A stretch of DNA of 64,000 nucleotides from Myxococcales bacterium. GTDB lineage: Bacteria; Myxococcota_A; Polyangia; Polyangiales; Houyiibacteriaceae. Each line of letters opens with the position of its first letter. Position 1 is the first letter of the stretch. The DNA lies in NCBI GenBank assembly GCA_019637115.1, contig JAHBWH010000004.1, forward strand, positions 1 to 64,000. The letters are read 5' to 3'. Position numbers and translations under genes: made by a program. Shown here piece by piece: positions 17,351 to 26,025 of this stretch. The notes beneath the pieces are model-generated. The model saw only the letters and a list, made by a program, of their open reading frames with translations. It ran no database searches and was not told the DNA's origin.

Positions 17351-18513
17351 AAGTCGAAGCCGAAGCTCATCCCGGCTTCGGTGCGCCCCGCGAGCGGGGT
17401 CAGGCGGATGTTGCGGAGCGCGGAGGCCGGCTCGTCGTCGTCGCCGCCCAGGCTGAGGATCGCCCAGGCCACGCCGCCGACGATCATCGCCGCGCCGAGC
17501 CCGTAGCCGATCCATTGGCGCCGCGTGTTGCGGGAGCGGGCGTCACAGGCGTCCTCGCCGCCCTCGACGCCGAAGGTGCCGTCGCCGCAGATGCGCTGGT
17601 CGGTCTGCGCCAGCAAGAGCATCCGCTGCAGCGGGGTGAGGCCGGGCTCGGTCGGCGAGACGGGGCCGCCCGCGAGGCGCGCCTCGAGGTCCGCGCGCTC
17701 TTGCCGCTGACCCATCGCGCCGCTCGTGCCGATGCCGCCGAGGACGACGAGCGCGGCGCCGACGGCGGCCACGCCGACGCCGGGCAGCCAGCGGAGGTTC
17801 GTCCGCGAGGTCGCGATGAGGTTCGCGCGGACCTCGCTCTGGTCGTCCGCGACGATGCGGACGCTGCCGCGGAAGGTGTCGTGCCCGTCCGCGGAGATCT
17901 CCAGATCGCGCTGCCCCTCCGCGACCTCGTCGACCAGGATGACGCCCGCCTCGTCGGTGCGGCCGACCTCGCGACCGTCCAGGACGACGAGGGCGCCGGG
18001 GACGTTCGTCGCGATCCGGACCGAGCCGTACTGGGTCTGGTCGGTGAAGCGCGCGAGATATCGCGCGGCGCGGGGCCGGAGCGGGTCGATGTCGGTCTGA
18101 CCGCGCGGGATGGTGTCGGTGAGCGACCCCTCGATCTGACCGCTCTCGGAGTTGAAGAAGTAGAGCGTGAGGGCGAAGTCGTAGCTCGCGCCCGCGCCCG
18201 TGCGGCGCACAGTCCCGTAGACGATGCGTCCCTGGCCCAGCTCGTTGGCGATCTCTGCCATGCAGGCCGCGTCGGGCTCGTCGCAGCCGTGCACCATCGA
18301 CATCTGCGCGAGGGTCACGTCCGCTTGGCTCACGGCCCAGCCAGGGACCTGGCTCGCGGCGTGGCGCAGCGCGCCCGTCAGGTTGCGCGCGAGCTCCTCG
18401 TCGCCCTCGACCGAACGAATTCCGAGGACGATGGCGCTCGTCTGAGCGGCAACCGGGAGGGTGGTGAGGGCGAGAACGAGAGCCGAGAGGGTGCCCCAGA
18501 GGCGGCGTCGCAT
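17347..18513 (-). CDS. PEGA-domain envelope protein
   Basis: 388 residues with a signal peptide (LWGTLSALVLALTTLPVAAQ). Residues 25-160 form an extracytoplasmic domain that looks like a TolB-N-type or adenylate-cyclase-associated module (IVLGIRSVEGDEELARNLTGAL, IVYGTVRRTG). About 165-230 is a PEGA domain (GSVRIATNVPGALVVLDG, then a DLEISADGHD strand). Two hydrophobic segments follow, around LPGVGVAAVGAALVVLGG and GYGLGAAMIVGGVAWAIL, separated by a Cys-containing loop. PEGA proteins are typical of myxobacterial envelopes, where they are thought to bind the surface layer; the role here is unknown. It is the first gene of the run with rsmD and coaD, although that pairing need not be functional. 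Confidence 0.8.
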   Translation of the reverse strand: MRRRLWGTLSALVLALTTLPVAAQTSAIVLGIRSVEGDEELARNLTGALRHAASQVPGWAVSQADVTLAQMSMVHGCDEPDAACMAEIANELGQGRIVYGTVRRTGAGASYDFALTLYFFNSESGQIEGSLTDTIPRGQTDIDPLRPRAARYLARFTDQTQYGSVRIATNVPGALVVLDGREVGRTDEAGVILVDEVAEGQRDLEISADGHDTFRGSVRIVADDQSEVRANLIATSRTNLRWLPGVGVAAVGAALVVLGGIGTSGAMGQRQERADLEARLAGGPVSPTEPGLTPLQRMLLLAQTDQRICGDGTFGVEGGEDACDARSRNTRRQWIGYGLGAAMIVGGVAWAILSLGGDDDEPASALRNIRLTPLAGRTEAGMSFGFDF

Positions 18514-18711
18514 GGCGGGTAGGGTATGCGAGCGAGCCCGGGGGAGGCAATCCCACGGTGCCCTCCCAAGGCGAGGGGGGCGCCGAATGTTCCACGAGGA
18601 GCCGGCGTCTCATGGGGGCGAGCCTCCCGGGGCCCCCCTCCCGAGGTGCCTCTCTGGACCCAGATGTTGAGCCCCCCCGAGCGCAGTGTTACTCCCAACG
18701 CAGGCCCCTCC

Positions 18712-20802
18712 ATGCCCGCGCCCTCGAAGGTCTGCCCGCTCTGTAGCCTGCGCTACGACGCCGGGGCGATCTTTTGCCAGCGCGACGGGGCCCGGCTCGT
18801 GTCCGAGGCGCCCAGCGATCCCTTCGTCGGCCGCGAGATCCTGGGGCAGTTTCGCATCGCGGAGGCCATCGGCTCCGGGGGCATGGGCACCGTCTATCGC
18901 GCGCATCAAGCGAGCCTCGACCGCGACGTCGCGGTGAAGATCCTGCACCCGGACCTCACGCAGAGCGCCGACGCGGTCCGCCGTTTCCATCGGGAGGCGA
19001 AGGTCGCGACGAGCCTCGAGCACCCGAACCTAGTCCGCGTGTTCCTCTTCGGGGAGCTCCCGGAAGACAAGAGCCTCTACCTGGTGATGGAGCACCTCGC
19101 GGGGCGCCCGCTCGTCGACGCCCTCGAGCAGGACGGGCTCTTCACCTTGCCGAGGGCCCTCCACGTCGCCGCGCAGATCTGCGACGCCGTCGGAGCGGCG
19201 CACGCCAAGGGCATCGTGCACCGCGACGTGAAGCCCGAGAACGTGATGCTCGTGGAGCGCTTCGGCGACCCCGACTTCGTCAAGGTGCTCGACTTCGGCA
19301 TCGCGAGGTTGCTCTGGGATCAGCAGTCGGCGCTCACGCAGACCGGCGTGATCTTCGGGACCGCGCGCTACATCTCCCCCGAGGGCGCGGCGGGCGAGCC
19401 CACGGACGCGCGCAGCGACGTCTACTCGATCGGGGTGCTGGCCTATCAGCTCCTGACGGGGGTGACGCCCTTCGACGCGAGCACCCCCGTGTCGATGCTG
19501 ATGAAGCACATCCACGACTCGGCGCCGCCGCTGCGGCAGCGGGGCGAGGGGCGGCGGGTGCCTCAAGTGATCGCCGACGTGGTGATGCGGGCGCTGGCGA
19601 AGAACCCCGACATGCGCTTCGACGACGCGGGGGTGATGGGCCAAGCGCTCCGTCGCGCCGCAGATCTGGCGGCGATCTCGCTGCCGACCGGCTTCGGCGG
19701 TGCCCGCGCGAGCTGGCAGCCGAGCGCGCCCGCCGCCGCCCCGCGGGCGCGACGCGAGGCGACGCCGACCGACCGCGTCCGCAGCGAGCGCCGGGAGACG
19801 ACCGACGTGGCGCGGCACGGGCGCCGAGGGGAGTCCACGGCGGCGCTCGTCGCGGGCATCCCAGGCCTTCCGTCTCGTCCGCGGTGGACGACGATGTTCC
19901 TCGCGTTCGTCCTCGGCGCGTCGGCCGTCGTCGGCGCCGTCTTCGCCATCCGGCACTTCACGAGCGACGACACCGTCGTCACCGAGCGCCGAGAGCTGCT
20001 CACACGCGCGCGCGAGGCGTTCGCGCGCGGCGACCTCGACGCGCCCGCCGACGAGAACGTGCTCGCCCTCACCGCGCGCGTCCTCGAGCTCGAGCCGGAG
20101 CATCGCGGCGCCGCACGGCTCCGCCGCGAGGTGGGGCTCGCGCTCCGAGAGCAGGCGCTCGCCAAGCGCGAGGCCGAGGATCTCGAGGGGGAGCGCGAGA
20201 TCTGGCGGCGCCTGCTCGCGTTCTTTCCAGAGGACGCCGCCGCGGCGTCGCGCGTCGCGGAGCTGAGCGAGATGCTCTCTGCGGCCCCCGTCGAGCCAGG
20301 CCTCCAGATCAGCCCCGAGCGGCGCGTGCTCGGCGAGGCGCTGACCTTCGAGGCGGTGCTGGCCGAGGGCGAGGCCGTGGGCGAGGACGGGCGCTTCGAG
20401 ATCTGGCGCGCGGGGCGGCGGGTCGCGACCGTGCCTGCGGTTCGCGCGGGGATCGAGCGGCAGTGGCTCGGCACCACGACGATCCGGACGGCGGGCGCCC
20501 ACGAGGTGCGCTTCGTCGTCACCGGCGCGCCCTCGCTCGCGGCGACGATCGAGATCGAGCGCGCCACGACGGTCGCCGCGCGGATGACCAGTGTCACCCC
20601 GGCCGCGGTGACGACGCTCCAGCCGATCATGACGACGCCGACCCCGCCGCCCCCACCCGCGATGGTGGACGACGGCATCGACTGGAGCTTGCCGTCGACC
20701 ATGACCACCACGATGACGGACTCGCCGACGGCGCCCGTCGCGCCCTCTTTGCCTCCACCGCACACGGGCGCGCCGCCGCCGGAGCCTTGGACGGGAGGCT
20801 GA
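18712..20802 (+). CDS. Transmembrane Ser/Thr protein kinase with N-terminal zinc ribbon
   Basis: 696 residues from ATG 18712; an in-frame ATG at 18664 is the alternative. The N-terminus has a CPLC...FC pattern (C8, C11, C22) resembling a double-zinc-ribbon seen before myxobacterial kinase domains. The Hanks-type kinase spans about 45-310: glycine loop GSGGMG (54-59), K76, HRDVKPEN (170-177), DFG (194-196) and a SPEGA activation-segment end. After an Arg-rich linker, a single transmembrane helix (about 391-412) leads to an extracytoplasmic region. This has a TPR-like helical part and a strand-rich domain, ending in a Thr/Pro-rich tail. All catalytic residues are present, so it should be active. 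It is divergent from the PEGA gene; no partner phosphatase is nearby. Confidence 0.92.
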   Translation: MPAPSKVCPLCSLRYDAGAIFCQRDGARLVSEAPSDPFVGREILGQFRIAEAIGSGGMGTVYRAHQASLDRDVAVKILHPDLTQSADAVRRFHREAKVATSLEHPNLVRVFLFGELPEDKSLYLVMEHLAGRPLVDALEQDGLFTLPRALHVAAQICDAVGAAHAKGIVHRDVKPENVMLVERFGDPDFVKVLDFGIARLLWDQQSALTQTGVIFGTARYISPEGAAGEPTDARSDVYSIGVLAYQLLTGVTPFDASTPVSMLMKHIHDSAPPLRQRGEGRRVPQVIADVVMRALAKNPDMRFDDAGVMGQALRRAADLAAISLPTGFGGARASWQPSAPAAAPRARREATPTDRVRSERRETTDVARHGRRGESTAALVAGIPGLPSRPRWTTMFLAFVLGASAVVGAVFAIRHFTSDDTVVTERRELLTRAREAFARGDLDAPADENVLALTARVLELEPEHRGAARLRREVGLALREQALAKREAEDLEGEREIWRRLLAFFPEDAAAASRVAELSEMLSAAPVEPGLQISPERRVLGEALTFEAVLAEGEAVGEDGRFEIWRAGRRVATVPAVRAGIERQWLGTTTIRTAGAHEVRFVVTGAPSLAATIEIERATTVAARMTSVTPAAVTTLQPIMTTPTPPPPPAMVDDGIDWSLPSTMTTTMTDSPTAPVAPSLPPPHTGAPPPEPWTGG

Positions 20803-20847
20803 CGCAGGCCTGGCACGTCGATCCCCCGTCCCCTACGCTCGGCGGCC

Positions 20848-22494
20848 GTGACCGTCGACGCCCCCATCTCCTCCGAGGCTCCGCCCGAGCGTCCGGCCCC
20901 GAAGCGCCGCGCGCGCATCCGGCCCGCACACGCGATCATCGGCGGCCTGCTCGGCGCGGTCGGCGCGTTCATCGGCAGCGGCCTCTTCATGCTCGCCGCG
21001 ATGGTCGTCGTCTTCGCTGGCGATCCGCCCGACCCCGCGACCCTGCGCACCCCGGAGTTCCTCGAGTCGATCATGAAGAACTTCCCGATCGTCGCCTCGA
21101 GCGTCGTCGGGACGGCAGTCTTCCTCACCGGCGTGCCGCTGCTGACGGCGAAGCTCTCGAAGACGTCCATCCGCGAGGGCCTCGGCTTTCGGCCCGCGCC
21201 GCTCGTCGCGTTCGTGCTGGCGCCGGTCGGCATCTTGGCCCTCGGCCCCACCTCCGAGCAGCTCGTGCGCTTCATGAAGTGGGCGGCGCCCTCGGCGAGC
21301 CTGAACGCGCTCGAGAGCATCGGCGCGCTCGTGAGCGCCCACCCCGCCTGGATGCTCTGGCCGATCATCGCGCTCTGCCCTGGCATCGCCGAGGAGGTCT
21401 TCTTTCGCGGGCTCGTCCAGCGCGCGGCGGGCTTCGGCGTTCGCGCGATCGTGATCAGCGGGATCACGTTCTCGTTCTTCCACCTCGACCCGCACCACGT
21501 CGCGGGCGTGCTCCCGCTCGGTTTCTACCTCGCGTGGCTCGGCGCCCGGACGGGCTCGACCTGGGTGCCCATCGTCGCGCACATCGTGAACAACTCGATG
21601 GCGCTGCTCGCGTCGAAGATCGTCGGCACCGAGTCCATGGCCGACGAGACGATGCCGATCTGGATCATGCCGATCGGCTGGGTCGTCTGCGCGGGCTGCT
21701 GCTACGTGATCTGGCGCGCGACGAAGGACCGCGCGCGCTGGCTCGGGCCGGCGGCGGAGCCCGGCGCGACCGCCGACCCCGACGCGCCGAAGGTCAGCCC
21801 CGACTGGCGCATCGTGCGCGCGATGGGGGCCCACGAGGAGGTGCTCGGCTACGTCCGCGGCGCGACGCTCGTAGCGCTCGACCCGGTGGCGAGCGCGCGC
21901 GAGGCGCGGGGCGCAGGGCCGAGCTGGGGAGGGCTCTCGGGCGTGCAGTTCGTGGGGCAGTTCCACCCAGGCCCGGCCTGGGACGACTATGCGCGGCACG
22001 TCGTCGACCTCGACAGCGCCGTCGGCAGCGCCGCCCACCGCGAGGCGAGCGAGGCGCTGATGGGCTTCGCGCTCGAGGACCTCCGCAGCCGCGAGCCGCT
22101 GCCGAACGCGGCGTTTCGTGTGCATGGCGACCAGGCCTTCGTGATGGTCCTCCCCGCGAAGATCGTGCAGCCGCCATCGGAGGACGCGCCGCCCTCGCCC
22201 GTGGGCCTCGCGTCCGTTTCCGGGTCCGGCGCCGTTTCTCCTTCTGGGTCCGAGTCCGTTTCCGCGTCCGCGTCCGCGTCCGCGTCCGTTTCCGGGTCTG
22301 AGTCAGGGTCCGAGTCAGGGTCCGAGTCAGGGTCCGAGTCAGGGTCCAGGTCGGGCGCCGAGTCCGGGGTCGGGTCGGGGGCCGAGTCCGGGTTCGGGTC
22401 GGGGTCCGAGTCCGGGTTCGGGCCCGGGGCCGAGTCCGTGGCCGACGCCGTGCCCACGACCACGGCTGACGCGCCCAAGGAGCCCGGGGCATGA
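20848..22494 (+). CDS. CPBP-family intramembrane metalloprotease with Ser-rich repeat tail
   Basis: 548 residues from GTG 20848. Several membrane spans (IIGGLLGAVGAFIGSGLF and others) surround the CPBP/Abi motifs: EEVFFRGLVQR (EExxxR), FSFFHLDPHH and HIVNNSMALL, the glutamate/histidine active site of Rce1-type proteases. After about residue 300 comes a soluble domain (VSPDWRIVRAMGAHEEVLGYVRG), then a low-complexity tail from residue 450 made of Ser-Ala, Ser-Glu-Ser-Gly and Gly-Ala-Glu-Ser units (DNA 22206-22440). The tail is encoded by the same kind of TCCGCG/TCCGAG units as the left edge of the window. Its substrate is unknown; CPBP proteins serve in prenyl-protein processing, bacteriocin immunity or stress signalling. 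The next gene overlaps its stop (ATGA). Confidence 0.88.
   Translation: MTVDAPISSEAPPERPAPKRRARIRPAHAIIGGLLGAVGAFIGSGLFMLAAMVVVFAGDPPDPATLRTPEFLESIMKNFPIVASSVVGTAVFLTGVPLLTAKLSKTSIREGLGFRPAPLVAFVLAPVGILALGPTSEQLVRFMKWAAPSASLNALESIGALVSAHPAWMLWPIIALCPGIAEEVFFRGLVQRAAGFGVRAIVISGITFSFFHLDPHHVAGVLPLGFYLAWLGARTGSTWVPIVAHIVNNSMALLASKIVGTESMADETMPIWIMPIGWVVCAGCCYVIWRATKDRARWLGPAAEPGATADPDAPKVSPDWRIVRAMGAHEEVLGYVRGATLVALDPVASAREARGAGPSWGGLSGVQFVGQFHPGPAWDDYARHVVDLDSAVGSAAHREASEALMGFALEDLRSREPLPNAAFRVHGDQAFVMVLPAKIVQPPSEDAPPSPVGLASVSGSGAVSPSGSESVSASASASASVSGSESGSESGSESGSESGSRSGAESGVGSGAESGFGSGSESGFGPGAESVADAVPTTTADAPKEPGA
22206..22440 (+). repeat. Coding low-complexity repeat in the CPBP protease tail
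   Basis: Short units of TCCGCG, TCCGAGTCAGGG and GCCGAGTCCGGG encode Ser-Ala and Ser-Glu-Ser-Gly repeats. The unit GGGTCCGAGTCA recurs about four times around 22286-22340. Every variation keeps the reading frame, as expected for a repeat under coding constraint. Confidence 0.8.
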
Positions 22495-22979
22495 GCGAGC
22501 CCGGCTCGCCCGACGGGCCTTCGAACCAGCGAGACGAGGACGCCGACGCGCCGCGTGGGCGCTCCCGCGCGACGTCGAAGGGTCCGCTCGAGCGCGCTCT
22601 GGACGGCGCGCCCGACGAGCGCGTCGACCGGGGCGACGACGCAGAGGCGGCGCCGCGGGGCGTCGGGGTCGTCCGGCTCCATCGCCTCCTCACGCTCGCG
22701 ATGTGGGCGACCTTCATGACGGGCTTCTTCTGGCGCGAGCACCAGCCGTGGTTCTTCTCTGGCGCCCTGACCATCGGTTTCGTCCGCAGCGCGCTCACCG
22801 CCGTCGTGCAGCGGAGCATCGTCTACGCCGCGTTCGCTCTCGTCTTCCTCGTGGGCGCGGTGGCGGTGCTGCTCCAAGCCGGCGGTCACGTCGTGATCGA
22901 GTGGTGGCACGTCGGCTACGCGCTCGGCGCGATGCTGCTCGTGATCCTGCTCGCGTGGCGCGTTCGCCGGCTTCGGTGA
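22491..22979 (+). CDS. Small membrane protein, three predicted spans
   Basis: 162 residues; its ATG overlaps the stop of the CPBP protease gene (ATGA), so the two are coupled. The first 55 residues are charged and disordered (Asp/Arg/Pro-rich). Three hydrophobic helices follow: LLTLAMWATFMTGFFW, IVYAAFALVFLVGAVAVLL and VGYALGAMLLVILLAW, ending in RVRRLR. I do not recognise a family. The coupling suggests a partner or stabiliser of the protease, but nothing in the sequence shows it. Confidence 0.75.
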   Translation: MSEPGSPDGPSNQRDEDADAPRGRSRATSKGPLERALDGAPDERVDRGDDAEAAPRGVGVVRLHRLLTLAMWATFMTGFFWREHQPWFFSGALTIGFVRSALTAVVQRSIVYAAFALVFLVGAVAVLLQAGGHVVIEWWHVGYALGAMLLVILLAWRVRRLR

Positions 22980-23088
22980 CCGCCGACCAGTTCGGCCTCT
23001 TCGCAAGCGTGGTGATCAGTGTCCGGTCCGCCCTGGCACGTGAATCTCGCATGTTGACGCCTGTCGACTCCTTGGCAACCCTGGCGAG

Positions 23089-23424
23089 ATGAAGTTGATC
23101 TTCGTCTTCGGGCTCTGCTTCTTCGCTTTCGGTTGTGGCTCCGGGGTAGGGACCGAAGGTGATGTCGTTGGTGGTCCATGCGTTGGTGACGCGGACTGCG
23201 CTGGGGGATCGCGATGTCTGCTTGGGGGCGACTTCCCGGGCGGGACTTGCTCCGTCATCTGTGCGAGCGACGCAGACTGCCCCTCGGCGACAGCCTGCAT
23301 CGACAAGATGGGGGGCGTGTGCTTGACGCTGTGTAGCTTCGACGATGACTGTCGTCGCGGCTACGAGTGCAAGGACGAGAGCCGACGAGGTGCCGCAGGG
23401 TCGGCGACCGTGTGTATCGACTGA
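23089..23424 (+). CDS. Small Cys-rich lipoprotein
   Basis: 111 residues with a lipoprotein signal (MKLIFVFGLCFFAFGC, lipobox AFGC). The mature part has regularly spaced cysteines (CVGDADC, CLLGGDFPGGTC, CASDADC, CLTLCSFDDDC) like the DxDC repeats common in myxobacterial and human-style EGF-like secreted proteins. Base composition is less GC-rich at third positions than in its neighbours. It stands alone before the efflux operon. No function is assigned. Confidence 0.7.
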   Translation: MKLIFVFGLCFFAFGCGSGVGTEGDVVGGPCVGDADCAGGSRCLLGGDFPGGTCSVICASDADCPSATACIDKMGGVCLTLCSFDDDCRRGYECKDESRRGAAGSATVCID

Positions 23425-23482
23425 ACGTCGCGCCCTGTCTGCAGTCGCTTGCGGGGCCGTAATCTTCGCGCCATAAAGCGCC

Positions 23483-24763
23483 GTGCGTTTGTCGCTAGTC
23501 TCTGGCCTGTCTCTGGTCTTCGTCGCCTTCGGGAGCGTCGCGGCTCAGCCGGACGCGCCCAGCGGCCGGCTTGACGCAGACGGCGACGACCCGCCAAGTC
23601 GCCTCAGCCTCGACCGAGCTCGAACGCTCGGCGCGGATGCGTCCCCTCGGGTGCGGGCCGCCGAGCTCGAGCGAGCCGTCGCCGAGAGCGCGCGTGAGCA
23701 CGCGGCCATGCCGCGGATCCGAAACCCGATCCTCTCCTTGCGGGCGCTCGTGGGCGTGCCCGATGACGCGGCGGCGACCTACGCCGTGACCCTGGGCTTC
23801 CCGTTCGATCTCACGGGCCGGCGGTCTCTCCGCTCCTCCGAAGCGGACATCTTGGCCGAGGAGGCAGAAGCGCAGATCGAGCTCGAGCGGATCGAGGCAC
23901 GCGCGCGCGCGACGACCGCGACGGCGCGCGTCTACGCGGGTCAGGAGCTGGTCCAGATCGCTGAGTCACGCGTGCGCCTGGCGGTGTCGCTCCGGGAAGC
24001 GACGCAGGCGCGCGTCGACGCGGGCGCCGCGACCGCGCTCGACGCCATGCTCGCCGCCCAAGAGCTCGGTCGCGCGGGCGCGATGCTCGAGGCGAGCCGC
24101 CGGGAGCTCGAGGCGGCGCGCGATGCGCTCCGCGAGGTGCTCGACCTCGGTCCGCTGGCGCCGGTCCGCGTCGAGGCGCTCGGGCTCCCCCAGATGCCGC
24201 CGGGCTTGAGCCTCGCGCGGGCCGTCGAGATCGCTGCGGACCAGCGACGCGAGCCTCAGCTCCTCCGCCTCGCCGCGCGGCGGCTCGAGGTCACCGAGGA
24301 TCGGCTCTTCGCGGAGTCCGTCTCGCCGCTGACCATCTCCGCCGAGTACGAGGTCCAGACCAACTCGCAGCGCCTCTCGTCGTTCGGCGTCGGCGCGTCG
24401 ATGGAGCTCCCGCTCGCGTGGACGGCACAGGGTGACCGCGCCGTCGCGCGGAGCAGCGCGGTCGCGAGCGCAGGACGCGCCGAGCTGGTCCAGCGCAGCG
24501 CGGCCCGCGACGCAGCCACCGCTTGGCGCGCGTTGACGGGCACGCTCGCCGAGCTCCGTACGCTGGAGCAAGAGGCCTTGCCGGCCACCGAGCGGGCCCT
24601 CGAAGCGACCGAGGAGCTCTTGGCCCGCGGCGCGGTCGATTCGTTCCGGCTCTTGCTCGCGCGTCGGGAGCTCTTCGAGCTGCGCGCGCGGAGGGCCGAG
24701 CTCGTGCTCGCCGCGTGGGTCGCCCACGCCGAGCTCGAGCGGGCTGTAGGAGGCGAGCTGTGA
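23483..24763 (+). CDS. Outer-membrane efflux protein, TolC/CzcC family
   Basis: 426 residues from GTG 23483 with a signal peptide (LVSGLSLVFVAFGSVAAQ). The protein has the alternating long helices of the OEP family, two copies of the TolC half-repeat (LERAVAESAREH, QARVDAGAATALDAMLAAQE; then TEELLARGAVDSFRLLLARR) and an IRNPILSL motif near the N-terminus as in CzcC. It would form the trimeric outer-membrane exit duct of a tripartite pump. It is first in an operon with the adaptor, whose GTG start overlaps its stop (GTGA), and the RND pump. Confidence 0.9.
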   Translation: MRLSLVSGLSLVFVAFGSVAAQPDAPSGRLDADGDDPPSRLSLDRARTLGADASPRVRAAELERAVAESAREHAAMPRIRNPILSLRALVGVPDDAAATYAVTLGFPFDLTGRRSLRSSEADILAEEAEAQIELERIEARARATTATARVYAGQELVQIAESRVRLAVSLREATQARVDAGAATALDAMLAAQELGRAGAMLEASRRELEAARDALREVLDLGPLAPVRVEALGLPQMPPGLSLARAVEIAADQRREPQLLRLAARRLEVTEDRLFAESVSPLTISAEYEVQTNSQRLSSFGVGASMELPLAWTAQGDRAVARSSAVASAGRAELVQRSAARDAATAWRALTGTLAELRTLEQEALPATERALEATEELLARGAVDSFRLLLARRELFELRARRAELVLAAWVAHAELERAVGGEL

Positions 24764-26007
24764 GCGAGTCCGAGATGCTGCCGACGTCCTTGCCCGCTTC
24801 GCGAGCGACCACCGAGGCCAAAAAGGTGAAGACGCAGGGCCCCGAGCCGAGCGCGGCCAAGCCCCTGGTCGCGGGCGCGGTCGGGCTGCTCTTGGGGGTG
24901 CTTGGGACGGTCGCGGTCCTCGGCGGGGGAGAGGCCGACGGCGTGAGCGAGCCGGCGCCCGCGCCGTCGCGCGTCGTCCGCCTGACGCCACAGCTCGCGA
25001 CGAACGCGCGCCTCGCGGTGGAGGCGACCGAGTCGTCCGAGGTCGCGCCCGTGCTCGACCTCGTCGGCACGGTCGAGTTCGACGAGCGGCGGGTGGCCGA
25101 CGTCGGCGGCCGCATCGAGGGGCGGATCGTCCAGATGCTCGTCTCGGTCGGTGATACGGTCGAGGAGGGGCAGGCGGTCGCGCAGATTGAGTCTCCCGCG
25201 CTCGGCGAAGCGATGGCGGACTTGCTCGCCGCGCGCGCGCGCCTCGTCGCGGCGCGCACGGGGGCCGCGCGCGAGACGAGCCTCCGCCAGCGGCAGCTCA
25301 CGACGGCCGTCAGCGTCGAGGACGCGACCGCGACGGTGGGGGCGCTCGACGCCGAGGTGACGGGCGCCGAGCAGCGCCTCCTCGCGCTCGGGCTCGGCGC
25401 CGCCGAGCTGCGCCGCATCGAGCAGGGCGGCGCGCCGCCCCGACGCGTCACGCTGCGCTCGCCCATCGCGGGTGAAGTGATCGAGCGCTTCGCGCACCTC
25501 GGCCAGGTCGTCTCGGCGACGGAGCCCATCCTCCGGGTCGCCGACCTCTCGTCGGTCTGGGTGATGCTCGAGGTCTACGAGCGCGACCTCTCGCGCGTCC
25601 GGATGGACGACGAGGTCGAGATCCTCTCGGAGGCGTATCCGGGAGAGACCTTCCCCGGGCGGGTGAGCTACCTGGACGCGCTCATCGACGAGCGGACACG
25701 ATCGGCCGGCGTCAGGATCGTCGTGGACAACGCGGATCGCCGCCTGCGACCGGGTCATTTCGTGCACGCGCTGCTGACGTCGGCGGGCGAGGTGCGACCC
25801 GCGATCATGCTGTCGCGACGTGCCATCGTGCAGGTGGACGGCCAGCCGACCGTCTTCGTCGAGGCGGGCGAGCTCGCGTTCGAGCCCCGCGCGATCGAGC
25901 TGGGGGCAGCGGTGGCGGATCGCGTCGAGGTCGTCGCGGGCCTCGCGGCTGGCGAACGCATCGTCACCGAGGGCGCCTTCGCGTTGAAGAGCGAGATGCA
26001 GCGCTGA
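24760..26007 (+). CDS. RND efflux periplasmic adaptor, CzcB-like
   Basis: 415 residues from GTG 24760, overlapping the stop of the outer-membrane gene. A membrane anchor (GAVGLLLGVLGTVAVLGG) follows about 35 cytoplasmic residues. Then come the barrel-sandwich/lipoyl halves (GGRIEGRIVQMLVSVGDTVE and LRSPIAGEVIERFAHLGQVV), a helical hairpin between them, the beta-barrel (SVWVMLEVYERDLSRVRMDD) and the membrane-proximal domain. This is the HlyD/CzcB layout. It links the inner-membrane RND pump to the outer-membrane duct. No His-rich metal-binding N-terminal extension, such as some CzcB proteins have, is visible. The pump gene follows by 18 bp. Confidence 0.92.
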   Translation: MSESEMLPTSLPASRATTEAKKVKTQGPEPSAAKPLVAGAVGLLLGVLGTVAVLGGGEADGVSEPAPAPSRVVRLTPQLATNARLAVEATESSEVAPVLDLVGTVEFDERRVADVGGRIEGRIVQMLVSVGDTVEEGQAVAQIESPALGEAMADLLAARARLVAARTGAARETSLRQRQLTTAVSVEDATATVGALDAEVTGAEQRLLALGLGAAELRRIEQGGAPPRRVTLRSPIAGEVIERFAHLGQVVSATEPILRVADLSSVWVMLEVYERDLSRVRMDDEVEILSEAYPGETFPGRVSYLDALIDERTRSAGVRIVVDNADRRLRPGHFVHALLTSAGEVRPAIMLSRRAIVQVDGQPTVFVEAGELAFEPRAIELGAAVADRVEVVAGLAAGERIVTEGAFALKSEMQR

Positions 26008-26025
26008 GGCGCTGAGGAGCCGAAG

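Noticed and set aside
22980-23088. Sigma-54-like TGGCAC...GC element
   Set aside because: The distance between the GG and GC pairs is two bases too long for a -24/-12 promoter.
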